From NCBI GenBank assembly GCA_905221605.1, contig CAJNDS010000003.1, positions 91,001-155,000 on the forward strand: 64,000 nucleotides of DNA, read 5' to 3'. The stretch's first letter is position 1, and each line of letters starts with the position of its first letter. The notes under the pieces are model-generated. The model did not search any database. It saw only the letters and a program-made list of their open reading frames with translations, and had not been told where the DNA came from. Both the position numbers and the translations under genes were made by a program. The DNA is from Symbiodinium natans. Lineage: Eukaryota > Sar > Dinophyceae > Suessiales > Symbiodiniaceae. Below are positions 1 through 10,559 of the stretch, piece by piece.

Positions 1-271
1 AACAAAGAGGGTTAGGGTTTAGCGTTTAGCGTTTAGCGTTTAGGGTATAGGGTTTAGGGTTTGGGGTTTAGGGTTTAGGGTTTAGTGTTTAGGGTTCAGG
101 GTTCAGGGTGTAGGGTTTAGGGTTCCCTGCGTACCTTGCCCCCCTTCGTCGCTTAAGAACCTGGGGTTTACGGTTTAAGGCCAAGAGGGGTTTGAGCTTC
201 ATTCCCTGGGTCTGATGACAGTACCTTGAGCCCTAAACCCTGAACCCCAAATTAGGGCACTTCACACGCGC

Positions 272-395
272 CCAACACTTCGATCTACCCTATGCTTCAA
301 TGCCCCAAACGGGATGCAGTCCACCTTGGGTTATGCACTTACAAAAGTTTTGAACTTTACAACGCTCGTCGCAACCGTCAGGCAAGGTGTATGGG
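272..395 (-). CDS. Possible exon, cysteine-bearing
   Basis: The minus strand is open for about 40 codons and reads a Cys-rich stretch (DGCDERCKVQNFCKC). The product is not recognised and splice sites are not clear. A MITE-like segment lies immediately upstream on this strand (about 414-490). Chance is not excluded for an open frame of this size. Confidence 0.3.
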
Positions 396-486
396 TAGGG
401 TCTCGAATTAGGGTCCCTGTTGGGGTCCTTTTCTAGGGCGCCGTACTAGGCGGGTACCCAAAAAGGGACCATAATTCGGAGAACTG

Positions 487-592
487 CCCGTATATCCATT
501 GTACATTGTAACCTCGAAGGCTTTCCGAGCGCTTGGCAGGTGGATCGTCGTCTGCCTGCATCGCTACTGGCCCGCCTGCCAGCACCAAGGCG
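487..592 (-). CDS. Possible exon next to a 9-mer telomeric array
   Basis: The minus strand is open for 33 codons and first codon positions are rich in G. Its upstream edge is TTTAG, the AG of the flanking telomere-type repeat, which would be the splice acceptor. Not recognised. The other strand is also open, so the call is weak. Confidence 0.3.
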
Positions 593-596
593 CTAA

Positions 597-788
597 ACCC
601 TAAACCCTATAAACCCTATAAACCCTATAAACCCTATAAACCCTATAAACCCTATAAACCCTATAAACCCTATAAACCCTATAAACCCTATAAACCCTAT
701 AAACCCTATAAACCCTATAAACCCTATAAACCCTATAAACCCTATAAACCCTATAAACCCTATAAACCCTATAAACCCTATAAACCCT
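597..788 (+). repeat. Tandem CCCTATAAA 9-mer array
   Basis: About 20 near-perfect copies of the 9-mer CCCTATAAA, which is the telomere heptamer with an inserted TA. They are bordered by ordinary CCCTAAA copies. Translated, the array gives a KPY tripeptide repeat that should not be taken for a protein. Confidence 0.95.
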
Positions 789-865
789 AAACCCTAGACC
801 CTAGACCCTAGACCCTAAACCCAACCAAGAACAAAACAAGGAGGAAGACACACACACACCCCGCA

Positions 866-1033
866 TTCAACCATGCCCACGATTGGATTCAAAACCCGAA
901 CCGAGTTGCGGATCCAAGGAGCCCTAAAACCTAAACCCTAAACCCTAAACCCTAAACCCCCTCAAAGCACAAGGCCTTGGCAAGAACGGGCCGGGCGCGG
1001 AGCAGGGCCGAAGACTTCCTTGTCCTGGACCGG
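866..1033 (-). CDS. Two possible small exons
   Basis: Minus strand. 976-1033 is bounded by CAG and an AAG/GC donor and reads PVQDKEVFGPAPRPA. About 866-927 follows a TTTTAG acceptor and reads APWIRNSVRVLNPIVGM up to a GT-rich edge. The intervening 40 bases are telomere heptamers. Phase between the two could not be settled. Not recognised. Confidence 0.3.
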
Positions 1034-1047
1034 CTGACTCAAAGTTA

Positions 1048-1116
1048 GATTTAGGGTTTAGGGTTTAGGGTTTAGGGTTTAGGGTTTAGGGTTTAGGGTT
1101 TAGGGTTTAGGGTTTA
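1048..1116 (+). repeat. TTTAGGG array
   Basis: About nine tandem TTTAGGG copies between two unique islands. Confidence 0.95.
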
Positions 1117-1329
1117 GGAGTTAAGGGCTCTGGGGTAGACCAGAAGGTTTAGGAGCCTCTGGAAAAGAGAAGCATCTGCGTGGGGTGAAGTCGTTGCTGT
1201 ATGTAGTAGTAACTTCGATGAGGAAATGGGCGTGACTTGTCACCGTTCCTGTTGTTGGTGCCGGCTCTGAACACTTGTACCTGCTCTTGGTTCTTTGCTG
1301 CCATGCTGAGAACTTGCAAAAATGGAACA

Positions 1330-1545
1330 AACTCCACACAAAACCCTGAACCCTGAACCCCGAACCCTGAAACCTGAACCCTGAACCCTGAAACCTGAAC
1401 CCTGAACCCCGAACTCTGAACCCCAAACCCCAAACCCCAAACCCCAAACCCCAAACCCCAAACCCCAAACCCCAAACCCCAAACCCTAAACCCTAAACCC
1501 TAAACCCTAAACCCTAAACCCCAAACCCTAAACCCTAAACCCCAC
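1330..1545 (-). repeat. Mixed CCCTGAA / CCCCAAA / CCCTAAA array
   Basis: A gradient of variant heptamers: CCCTGAA-type first, then about ten CCCCAAA, then CCCTAAA. This segregation of variants resembles telomere-proximal degeneration, although the block is internal. Confidence 0.9.
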
Positions 1546-1554
1546 ACCCCACAT

Positions 1555-1660
1555 TCACTCCAGGCCTGGGGCAGCCGCGATCGGCGGCCAGCTACGTCCC
1601 GGAAGCGTTGCCATTCACAGAGCATCGGGTCCCAGGTTCCCACAGAGCCCAAATACCCCC
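1555..1660 (-). CDS. Probable exon
   Basis: Minus strand, about 30 codons, GC-rich third positions (roughly 70%) and GC-poorer second positions. It reads TWDPMLCEWQRFRDVAGRR. It would begin after an AAG in the A/G-rich stretch upstream and could end at a CAG/GC donor. Not recognised. Confidence 0.4.
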
Positions 1661-1668
1661 CTTTTTTA

Positions 1669-1806
1669 ACGGGGTTTAGGGTTTAGGGTTTAGGGTTTAG
1701 GGTTTAGGGTTTAGGGTTTAGGGTTTAGGGTTACAGTTTAGGGTTTAGGGTTTAGGGTTTAGGGTTTAGGGTTTAGGGTTTAGGGTTTAGGGTTTAGGGT
1801 TTACGG
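1669..1806 (+). repeat. TTTAGGG array
   Basis: About 19 tandem heptamers with one interruption (TTACAG) near the middle. Confidence 0.95.
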
Positions 1807-2348
1807 ATTTAGGGTTTGGGGTCTGGGGTTTGGGGTTTAAGAGTTTAGGAGGCATACGCCTGAATTTATATAGGGACCGTGAAGATGATGTATGGGATAT
1901 TCCTTAATTCATGGGGTCTTGGGCTCAACGGGTTCCCAGAATCAACAGGAAGAAAAGGGGCACACGTCGGTGGGTGAATGAGGTTTCGCAAGCCCCAAAA
2001 AAAAGAGTAAGTCAAAAGTTGTGTCATGAGATAGGGCAGGTATGCCTTGCCCCTAAACCCTAAACCCTAAACCCTAAATCCTGAACCCTACATGCTGAGC
2101 CATTCCTACCAAGCCAGTCAGGGACAACTTATGAGGCAAGAAGGAGGAGGAGCGCACAAGCACCTTAAACCCTAAGCCCTAAACCCTAAGTGGGAAATTC
2201 TGTGACACTTCTTGGTAGGATGTCCCGCATATATGAAGACTAAAAGCCTTTCTCAGCCCTGAGTGATATCTTGGTCCAAGTTGGCTGCACCACACGCCCT
2301 GCCCAGACCAGCGTTCGGGCTCTGGATTTGGGCATCTTAGGGATGTGA

Positions 2349-2453
2349 GTAGTTCTCTAAATTTAAATTAGGTTCCCTTTTTGGGCCCCCATATAGTACG
2401 GCACCATGCAAACAAGAACCCCCCAAAAGGGAGCTTTGTTTAGAGAGCTACCC
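2349..2453. mobile_element. MITE family F copy
   Basis: About 105 bp with imperfect terminal inverted repeats GTAGTTCTCTAAAT and TTTAGAGAGCTAC. The core contains CCCATATA-GTACGGCACC, which recurs in the copy near 14.2 kb. No coding capacity. It lies between minus-strand open islands, as an intron would. Confidence 0.7.
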
Positions 2454-2620
2454 GAGTAGGCGTTTAGGGGGTATGAGGGTTTCGATGGGACCGCGAGATT
2501 TCTGCTTACATTTGTCTGGCAAGGAGACACCTGAGAATCTTGCCACAAACCATAAGCCGCAAAAACTGGCTGGACCCACCCCCGAATCCACAGGAACACC
2601 TGGACGCCAGATCAAACCCG

Positions 2621-4046
2621 TCAGGATGAATAAATACCAAGCAGAGCGGCAATGCTAGTGGCAATGGTAATCAACGCACCCTAAGCCCTAAACCCTAAAC
2701 CTTCAACCCTAAACCAGTAGCAACAGCAGCAGTAGTAGTCCTCCTTGCAGCAGTAGAAGCAATAGAAGCAGTTTCCTGGTACTGGCGGTAGCGGCAGTAC
2801 TGCTCACAGTGATGAAAGTACAGTACTGGTGGTACTTAGACAGCCCAATACCTCCTAGATAAGATGTATACTGGTTCATACCTCTATAAGCTTAAGGTAT
2901 ATATTACTGAAAGTGGTACTGGGCTCTCTGCGTAATTTGTCGTGGTAGCATGGTTAGGGTCGGATGGCTTCTGGGCATTTGGAACAACGAATCCAGGCGC
3001 CGAACCACGATCCCAGACCATCCCATACCCCTGACTTAAGGGAAGATGAGCAGGTTTAGGGTTTAGGGTTTAGGGTTTAGGGCTTAGTCGAGGAAACTCT
3101 TGCTTTGGGGCTCCCAGAAGCTTCGTGCTTCTAAGGGTTTCAGGTCTTGACCCCTGTGGCCCCCCACCGCGCAGAATTTGTCGCGAGCTGTATCATACAG
3201 GATTGTACTCCCCAAGACCGCCTGCTGCTGCGTCTACAGCCAGAAATCAGCAAGAAGCCTGAACAACGGTGGCGGTCTCTCTGGACTCTTCACTGGCTTA
3301 GGGTTTAGGATTTGGGGTTTAGGGTTTAGGGTTTGGGGTTTAGGGCTTAGGGTTTAGGATTTGGGGTTTAGGGTTTAGGGTTTGGGGCTTAGGGTTATTT
3401 TGGGGAATCAAGGATGCAACTTAACTTTACCGGAAGTAAGGGTCTGCGGACTTGATGGCTGCGGGTGATGCACTAGGGTGCTTCTGACGGAGGAAAGGGA
3501 GGTCCATGCCCACGCAGCAGTAACATAGGGGACGGACTGAGTAATTACCAATCGTATTCCCTTTTGGTCCCTTTATAAAATCATAATAACCCCACAAACC
3601 CTATTCCAATTAATAAGGCTTCTGTAGTATGGCAGTGAGAGTGCTTGGCAAGGGCAAAAGAAACAGCGGCTCCAGGCCAGTGTAAAGGGATACCGTCACA
3701 GGGTAAAGGTAGCTTACGCACGTCAAAAATGCTGTGCGTTGCAGACCCTAAACCCTAAACCCTAATGGTGTGAGGATTCCTGGGCTCAGGGATTCGGATT
3801 CACGTTCATGTAAGTGTACAGGGGCCTCGGCCTATTGGGTCTAGGCCGCCAGGGCTTATAGGGTTTAGGGTTTAGGGTTTAGGGTTTAGGGTTTAGGGCT
3901 AGAACGCTCCCCTGTGGGAGCTTTTTCAGGCGCGTACTGCCGCCACCCTGGCGCATGTCGGGGATCTCCTCCTTTTCTGAAGACACTGATCCACGCCATG
4001 CTCTGTGCTCAAAAGCGGCTTGGTGCTGAATTTCGGATAAAGTAGC
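2621..4046 (-). CDS. Tentative multi-exon gene, minus strand
   Basis: A chain of minus-strand open blocks: 3906-4046 (47 codons after a GTAG acceptor, contains SSEKEEIPDMRQGGGSTRL), 3718-3747, 3431-3536 (ends TTCCG before GTAAAG), 3259-3292 and 3168-3233 (reads AVLGSTILYDTARDKFCA), then 2908-3030 and 2621-2680. Phases fit at several joins, and the intron between 3431 and 3292 is almost wholly telomere-type repeat. Base composition by codon position does not clearly favour one frame in 2908-3030, so the 3' part is uncertain. The block at 2621-2680 would encode a hydrophobic end followed by TGA. Confidence 0.38.
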
Positions 4047-5357
4047 CTACGGGGCAACACATGGATTGGTCCTACGAACGGTTTAGGTTTTGGGGTTTAG
4101 GTTTATGGTTCAGGGTTTCGGGCTTAAGGCCTAGGGTTTACAGTTTAGGTCCTGCGACAACCATGCAAAGGCCTCTTAAGGGGTAGGGTTTACGAAGTTT
4201 TTTTGGGTCGATTTTTTGGGGCAGTTACATGGCCCCTAGTCAATCTGGGCCCTTAAGTGGGGAAGCACCCCTTACAGCCCTTATTCTATACCCCTTATAG
4301 ACCCCACACAACCCAGGGCCCAGACTTCAGAACACTTAACTTAGGCGTCCAGGCTTCAGGTCTTCGGGAAAAGCACCCCCTAACCCCTAAGCCCTAAGCC
4401 CTAAGCCCTAAACCCTAAACCTTGTTTGCCCCGGAGGCACCTAAGCCTTTTGTGGGCAGCGCTTCGCCTTTCCATTTGGGAAGGAAAACGCCGGCTTGCA
4501 GGGCAGAGCTCCGCAGGAGGAACGTTTCTTGAACTGGGGGCCTCTTATACTTCACCCTTAGAAGCCCTAAACCCTAAACCCTAAACCCTAAACCCTAAAC
4601 CCTAAAACCCTAAACCCTAAACCCCAAGCCCTAACCCTCAGCCCGAGACCCGGGAAGTGGGCTTCGGGCTTTTTGGGCTGGCATGCAGCGCAACCTTGCT
4701 CTCCCGAGCTCGAAGGATGAACATGGCCTCTTCCTGACCTAGGAAAGAACAAGGCGCCTGGGCCTTCTCACACATCCGAATAGGGTTTAGGGTTTAGGGT
4801 TTAGGGTTTAGGGTTTAGGGTTTAGTGTTGAAACTAAGTTTTGTGGGCTGAGCGCCCGGCCATCAGTTCGGGTGTCCCCTGCAGGATTCTGCCTATCTCA
4901 TTGTTGCATCTCCCCTCAACTGTCACAGCTTCCGCTGACACCTTGTGAGGGGAGTGCTTGCAAAATGGGCGGGGACGTTTGGGCGGGCAAGCCACGGACA
5001 TGGGTTGCCCTCAACCCCGGTAGCTAGGGCTATTTGATGGTGTACTCGGTGGCACACCTGCAACCGTGCTACCCAGCACTACAGGGCTTCGGGTGTAGTT
5101 TTCGGCATAAGCCGCAAATTGTCGAACCCTATAGGGTTTAGAGATGAGGGTTTAGGGTCATAAACCCCAAGCCCTAAACCCTAAACCCTAAACCCTAAAC
5201 CCTAAACCCTAAACCTAACCCTAAACCCCAAACCCTGGGATTCCCAGCTCCCCCCAAAGGTCCCCGTCCCATCGCCGTGTGTCAAAATCAAGGCACTCCT
5301 TTCCCTGGCTGAGCCTAATTCGGATCCCAAGGACCCATGTGGCTCCTAGCTTTAAGG

Positions 5358-5640
5358 TGAGGGTTTAGGGTTTAGGGTTTAGGGTTTAGGGTTTAGGGTT
5401 TAGGGTTTGGGGTTTGGGGTTTGGGGTTTGGGGTTTGGGGTTTGGGGTTTGGGGTTTGGGGTTTGGGGTTTGGGGTTTGGTGTTTGGGGTTTGGGGTTTG
5501 GGGTTTGGGGTTTGGGGTTTGGGGTTTGGGGTTTGGGGTTTGGGGTTTGGGGTTTGGGGTTTGGGGTTTGGGGTTTGGGGTTTGGGGTTTGGGGTTTGGG
5601 GTGTAGGGTTTAGGGTTTACGGTTTAGGGTTTAGGGTTTA
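5358..5640 (+). repeat. TTTAGGG to TTTGGGG variant array
   Basis: Begins and ends with TTTAGGG. The middle (about 5405-5603) is some 28 nearly uninterrupted copies of TTTGGGG with a single TTTGGTG. It is the longest variant-only block in the window. Confidence 0.96.
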
Positions 5641-6709
5641 GGGCCTAGGGTTTAGGGTTTACACGTTAGGGTTCGGACTTTAGGGGTTGGGGGTTTAAGT
5701 CCAGAATCTATTCCGACAGGGAGGTTCCTCCGTTCTACAGGGGCTGTAGCTAGGGACATGTCAGCTCGAATCTGTACCTATCCAACCCAGGGGCCTCAGA
5801 ACCAGAGGGTTTAGGGTTTAGGGTTTAAGGTTTAGGGTTTAGGGCATAAACTTGTAACTTGGGTCCCCTCCTCGCCATACCCTAAGCTCTCAGCCCCAAT
5901 GTGGCCTGGTTGAGGCCAGGTCTCTAGTAGGGGACCCTAAGCCCGAAACACTAAACCCTAAACCCTAAACCCTCAACCCCAAACTTTGGGGGCACGTGCT
6001 CCTCCTTCAGTTTTGGGAACTGCCCATGGGGCTATTTGGGCTGAGGGTCTACGCAGTGACGGAGACATCCTCGACAAGAATGGAGTTCAGGGTTTAGGGT
6101 TTGGGGGTTAGGGTTTAGGGCTTAAGTTTATGGTTTAGGGTTTATGGTTTTAGGGTTTTCCAGTTGGGTTTTAGGGTCTTCGGGTGTTAGGTTTTCGGGC
6201 TAGTGTCTTAGGATGTAGCGTTTAGGGTTCCGGGCTTAGGGTTAAGATGCGAGACCGCGCCACGGCCACAATCTTCCCTCACAGTTTTCCAACCATCACA
6301 CCCCTGAGTACATCTTGACCCTAAACCCTAAACCCTAAACCCCTGATCTCACCCGCTGCTCAGCCAAGATCTCCCACAGGAGATGTTAAAATGAATCCGG
6401 AAACCGGCCACGTTCGAGGCCGTAAGGACGACACCTCCACGCCAAACTCGGTCCTCCTAGCCCTAGGCGCTGCCTTGTAAACCCTCAAAACCCTATGGTT
6501 CAGGGTTTAGGGTTTAGGGTCTAGGAGTCTTGGGGGTGAGGGTGGTAAGCCCTGTATGCCTAGAGGGTCTAAGCCCCTAAGCCCGGAAACACCTACGAGA
6601 ACTCGCTCAGGAGGTTGGCGGCTTCTGGGTGACACCTGGCAAGGCATCGCTCTTTCCATGGAATTGGTTTGGGGGTTGCATGCATGGCCCATAATCCTAG
6701 ACCCTAAGC

Positions 6710-6810
6710 CTTACTTCTCCAATAACCAAGGGGAAAAAAGGTTAAACTTTAATATTCCTGCTAAAAAAGGAAACCCAAAAAGTTTAAAGTTCAGCTAAAG
6801 GCGAAGTAAG
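6710..6810. mobile_element. MITE family A, copy 1 (101 bp)
   Basis: Ends CTTACTTC and GAAGTAAG are inverted. A second internal inverted pair (TTAAACTTT and AAAGTTTAA) makes the whole element foldable. It is flanked by the 4-bp duplication AAGC at 6706-6709 and 6811-6814. Copy 2 at 9681 is the same length and differs at one position, so the two are recent relatives. Confidence 0.85.
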
Positions 6811-6892
6811 AAGCTCCTAGCTCTAAGGTGAGGGTTTAGGTTTTAGGATCTAGGGGCATTTTCCCTTTGTGGTTTGATGATCTGGCGAGTTC

Positions 6893-7110
6893 TACCTTGG
6901 ACCCTGTACCCTTGCGTCCTTTTGGGACCCCTTTAAAGATCCTTAAAGCTAGTAGATATTCAGGAGTAGGGGCCCCTTTACAGATCCTTCAGGTAGTAGA
7001 AGGGTCCTTTGTAGAAGGGGGCTTATTCAGGAGTATGTTAAGGGGGACACGTCGGAGTGCAGCCTCAAAAGGGGGGGTACGAGTCTTAAACCCTTTGAGA
7101 GGCCCATATC
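6893..7110. mobile_element. Family J-like element remnant
   Basis: Shares blocks such as CCCTTTAAAGATCCTTAA with segments at about 49880-50015 and 50741-50990. Ends are not sharply defined. No coding capacity seen. Confidence 0.45.
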
Positions 7111-7428
7111 CCTAGCCCCGAAGCTCCTCTTCTCTAAGGAGGGCTGAGGGTTTAGGTTTAGGGGTTTAGGCTTCAGGGTTTAGAGTTTCCGGGCCTTGCC
7201 CATAGCCCGACACACGAAGCCCAGGACTGCAATCTCGCATAAGAATGTACCCCAAACTCTAGCCCAAGGAGGTGAATCCCGCTGTAAGTCTACCTTATTC
7301 ATAGAATTCCCTTCTACTATAATTAATCACCCCCCAAAACCCTGTTCTACTTATGAAGGCCCCTCTAGTGATTCACTCCCGGGGCCACAGCGCTGAACCC
7401 TTGCGACCCTGCGCCCTCAACCCTCGGC

Positions 7429-7578
7429 CTACAGCATGTGGGTCCACGTGGATTCCCTCGACGGTAGCTCGTTGTTCTCAAACTTGCTGCCGCCCCACTG
7501 ATTAGCCTCAAAAGGATGTGGGATGCTTGTGGGGGGTGCCGGGATTGCTGCTATGATTCCTCCAGCAAGAGCGAATGC
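7429..7578 (-). CDS. Probable exon with hydrophobic start
   Basis: Minus strand, 50 open codons after a CTTAAG acceptor. The first part is hydrophobic (AFALAGGIIAAIPAPP), followed by a polar segment (FEANQWGGSKFENNELPSR). It runs to TAG at 7429-7431, with an alternative GT donor two codons earlier. A membrane or secretory segment is possible. Not recognised. Confidence 0.5.
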   Translation of the reverse strand, partial: AFALAGGIIAAIPAPPTSIPHPFEANQWGGSKFENNELPSRESTWTHML

Positions 7579-8295
7579 CTTAAGATGATCCCTACACCCT
7601 CAACCCTCAACCCTCAACCCTCAATCCTCAACCCTCAACCCTAAATCTGGGGTTCAGCTAGATGAGCGGGGGATGAGGGAGGGTTGCCCTCACACTTTTG
7701 GCCCTTTCAGATCTGTGTGGTATTAACCCATTTACTCTGAGGTAGGGTTTCCGAAACACCTTAAACCCTAAACCCTAAACCCCTAAGCCTTAAAAGACAA
7801 ACCAAAACCAACGAAAAAGCCTGACGAACCACTAGCTGGGCTGCCCAGAAGCTTATGAATAAAAGGGGCCAACGGTTTGTTCCCATTTGTTTAACCCTAA
7901 ACCCTAAACCCTAAACCCTGAACCCTTTGCTATAATTAAGGGATGCGGAACCTATAAGGCGAAAGGAAGAAGGGGACAAAGGGGTATAGGGTTTAAGGGT
8001 CTAGGGTTTAGGGTTGAGGGTTTAGGGTGTAGGGTACTGCTGGCATCCCGCTACTTTGGTATAGACACTGGAAAAAAGTATATACTTTTTGGGCAAAAAT
8101 TGCTATAGTAGGAACCCAGAAAAGTATTAAAGTATAGTACTCCAAAACCCAGATCCTGGCGGACCCCAAAGAACCTTAGTTGCTGAGTTCACAAGCCCCA
8201 AAAAAGTGTAAACTTCGAGTTCTATAGGGGAGTGTAACATCCCAAAAGTGAAAGCCCTAAACCCTAAACCCCAAACCCTAAGGTTACTAAGGAAC

Positions 8296-8371
8296 CCCAA
8301 CTGCTTGCAGCTCCGCCGCGCTAGCCGCGATGTCCTCGCCGTTCACGACACGCTTCCTTGGAATGGGGCAC
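8296..8371 (-). CDS. Exon downstream of a 20-nt telomeric intron
   Basis: Minus strand, 25 codons reading PRKRVVNGEDIAASAAELQA, with about 76% G or C at third positions. The acceptor is TTTAG of a telomere heptamer and the likely donor is GGG/GTTCC. It joins in phase to the exon at 8392-8495 when the 20-nt array 8372-8391 is removed. Product unknown. Confidence 0.5.
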
Positions 8372-8391
8372 CTAAACCCTAAACCCTAAAC
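8372..8391 (-). other. 20-nt intron made only of telomere repeat
   Basis: On the minus strand this is GTTTAGG repeated, starting GT and ending AG: three heptamer units and nothing else. Removing it joins two minus-strand open blocks in one frame (two leftover G from the upstream exon plus one G). This is the smallest example of a telomere-repeat intron that I can place exactly. Confidence 0.5.
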
Positions 8392-8495
8392 CCGTTTTGT
8401 GGCCCGATGGCTGCGGCGAAGAGTTCGCCGATTCCACGCGGGGAGAACTCTGAACTCCAATACGCCAGGGGGTCTAAGCGAGGTAGGCAATTGAG
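8392..8495 (-). CDS. Exon upstream of a 20-nt telomeric intron
   Basis: Minus strand, reads LDPLAYWSSEFSPRGIGELF and then AAAIGPQN before the GG/GTTTAG donor. The 5' boundary is not certain. Joins to 8296-8371 in phase. Not recognised. Confidence 0.5.
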
Positions 8496-8588
8496 GGTTT
8501 AGGACCCCTCTTGCAGGTTCATGGATAGTTATAGGTATGGCTGTAAGTGCCCCAAGAACACTTGTAAATCGCGACTGTACCTACTTAC

Positions 8589-8647
8589 CCCGAATGATAG
8601 CAGCTCATGGAGCATCAGTCTGTTTGCTTGAGCCATCCAGCCACGCC
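8589..8647 (-). CDS. Probable exon with consensus GTAAGT donor
   Basis: Minus strand, starts after CTTAG at a telomere-like CTTAGGG and ends GGG before GTAAGT. Reads WMAQANRLMLHELLSF. It probably belongs to the same gene as the exons at 8.3-8.5 kb. Not recognised. Confidence 0.48.
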
Positions 8648-8896
8648 CTAAGCCCTAAACCTGAAGGCCTATACCCGAAACCCCGAAACCCTAAACCCTG
8701 GAAGCCTGAACACCATCCAAGCCCGCTAAGCCCTAAAACCTAAATCCCCAAACACCAGGAAGCCCTACTGGGAGCTTCAGGGAGCTAACAGTTTAGGGTT
8801 TAGGGTTTAGGGCTTGGAGTTTAGGGTTGGGGTTTAGGATTCAGGGTTTAGGGTGTAAAGTAGGGCGAGCATACTCGACCCAAGTGTATCCTCGAA

Positions 8897-8982
8897 ATCA
8901 ACAGGGTGCCCTTCTGGTTGGTTTTTTAAAGGGAACCTGTAGGGTTCAAAACAGGGAATAAGGGTCCACTCTGGGTCCTAGG
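8897..8982. mobile_element. Family B element, 5'-degenerate
   Basis: Matches the family B interior and 3' end (GGGTGCCCTT, AGGGAACCT, GGGAATAAGGGT, TCTGGGTCCTAG), but the 5' terminal repeat is lost. Its 3' end abuts a TTTAGGG block. Confidence 0.5.
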
Positions 8983-9204
8983 GTTTAGGGTTTAGGGTTT
9001 AGGGTGTAGTGTAGTCTGACTGGCTATCCATTTCAACAGCCCGAAACACCCCCCCCCCCCCCCCCCCCCAAAACCCACAAACCCCAAAGAGAGCACTAAA
9101 CATTGCGGTACTTACCGCCCCCCAAAACCCCTTGACCCTGAACCCTCCCCCCCCCCCCCCTCAAACGAACACCCTGAACCATAACACCGTCAAGAATCAA
9201 GAAA

Positions 9205-9600
9205 GTGGCCTGACCCCGAAAACCTGCACCCTAAACCCTAAAGCCTAGACCCTAATAAAGCCCAAAACCCAAAACCCGAAAACCCCCAAACCCGAAAACC
9301 CGAAAACCCCAAAACCCCAAACCCCAAACCCTAAACCCCTAAACCCCAAGCCCCTAACCCCTAAAACCCTACCTACTCTAAACCCCTAAACCTCAAATCC
9401 CCAAACCCCAGACCTCTAAACCCTAAACCATAAACCCCTAAACCTTAACCCCAAACCCCTAAACCTTAACCCCAAACCCCAGACCTCTAAACCCTAAACC
9501 ATAAACCCCTAAACCTTAACCCCAAACCCCTAAACCCTAAACCCTAAACCCTAAACCCTAAACCATAAACCCCTAAACCTTAACCCCAAACCCCTATACC
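9205..9600 (-). repeat. Degenerate CCCTAAA-like field with higher-order repeat
   Basis: Roughly 400 bp of variant heptamers and octamers (CCCCAAA, CCCTAAA, CCTTAAC). Within it a unit of about 70 bp (about 9408-9477, then 9478 onward) recurs, so the field has grown by segmental duplication as well as by single repeats. Confidence 0.8.
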
Positions 9601-9680
9601 CTTGGCTTTGCAGCTTTGAAGCATCGCGCCGATCACCTCCGAACTTTCGTGAGTGAAGCCAACACGATGGGGGGGTTCAA

Positions 9681-9781
9681 CTTACTTCTCCAATAACCAA
9701 GGGGAAAAAAGGTTAAACTTGAATATTCCTGCTAAAAAAGGAAACCCAAAAAGTTTAAAGTTCAGCTAAAGGCGAAGTAAG
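9681..9781. mobile_element. MITE family A, copy 2 (101 bp)
   Basis: Same ends and interior as the 6.71 kb copy, with one substitution seen over 101 bp. It is flanked by the 4-bp duplication TCAA. Different flanks with a clean duplication show transposition rather than segmental copying. Confidence 0.87.
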
Positions 9782-9957
9782 TCAAGGGGGTTTAGAGTGT
9801 CGATACTATAATAAGGGCACTTTTTTTGAGTTGGTGACTTTACAAGGGAACCCAGGACCAAAAACAACTCAAGCGGGTAAAGGGTCCCACCCTTGCAGGA
9901 TTTCCGGGGGGTTCAAGGGGTCTGGAGCTTAGTGGGTCCAGGGGGGATAGGGTCTGA

Positions 9958-10102
9958 GGGTAGTTTCATGGGCCCTGAATGTGGGTCCCTAACTTCCTTT
10001 AAAGGGTTCTGATGTATGAGCCCTGAATTTGCATACGGCTTAGAAGGGTTAAAGAAGAGGTACCCTCTCAAGGGCCATTACTAAGTGGCCATGTAACTAC
10101 CC
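9958..10102. mobile_element. MITE family G copy (145 bp)
   Basis: Terminal inverted repeats GGGTAGTTTCATGGGCC and GGCCATGTAACTACCC. The interior contains the family hallmark around CAGAACCC/GGGTTCTGATGTATG. Inverted relative to the copies at 13.5, 33.9 and 43.1 kb. Confidence 0.75.
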
Positions 10103-10559
10103 TTAGACTCTAGCCCTGACCTCTGAACGCTAAGGGAGCACATGAGATCAGTGACCCACAACAAATCTTAAGCAGGGCTTCAGGGTGAAATCGCGGGTGC
10201 TAAGACTTGCTAAGACATTGCTGCCGCCCACTTCTCCGACAGGTAAAGAAAAGGACATGAAAACCCAAGAAAGGGTCATGGACTGGATAAGGTATTTCAT
10301 ACGGAGGACCGGGGACCAAGACCCCTACTTTGGAGTAGACCCTGGAAAAAAGAGAATATACTTTTTAGGTATAAGTATCAACAAAAGGAACCCAGGACCA
10401 ACAAAAAGTATTAAAGTATAGAAGCCCCCTAAACCCTAAACCCTAAACCCCTAAATAGAGGGTATGTATGTACGACGTAGGATAACTCCCATAAGGATGC
10501 CTTCTGGGGCGCTTTTGTCATTCTACGTCGTGCCTAAACCCTAAACCCTAAACCCTAAA

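Noticed and set aside
1-130. Window start as a chromosome end
   Set aside because: The TTTAGGG block is short and degenerate, orientation is mixed, and identical blocks occur throughout. Nothing marks a terminal position.
533-790. 85-codon ORF of KPY repeats
   Set aside because: It is the translation of the CCCTATAAA 9-mer array. No independent coding signal.
5407-5641. Three overlapping ORFs of GFGVWGL repeats
   Set aside because: Heptamer arrays are open in all frames that avoid TAG. These are repeat artefacts, as are the similar ORFs near 1.1-1.5 and 37.6 kb.
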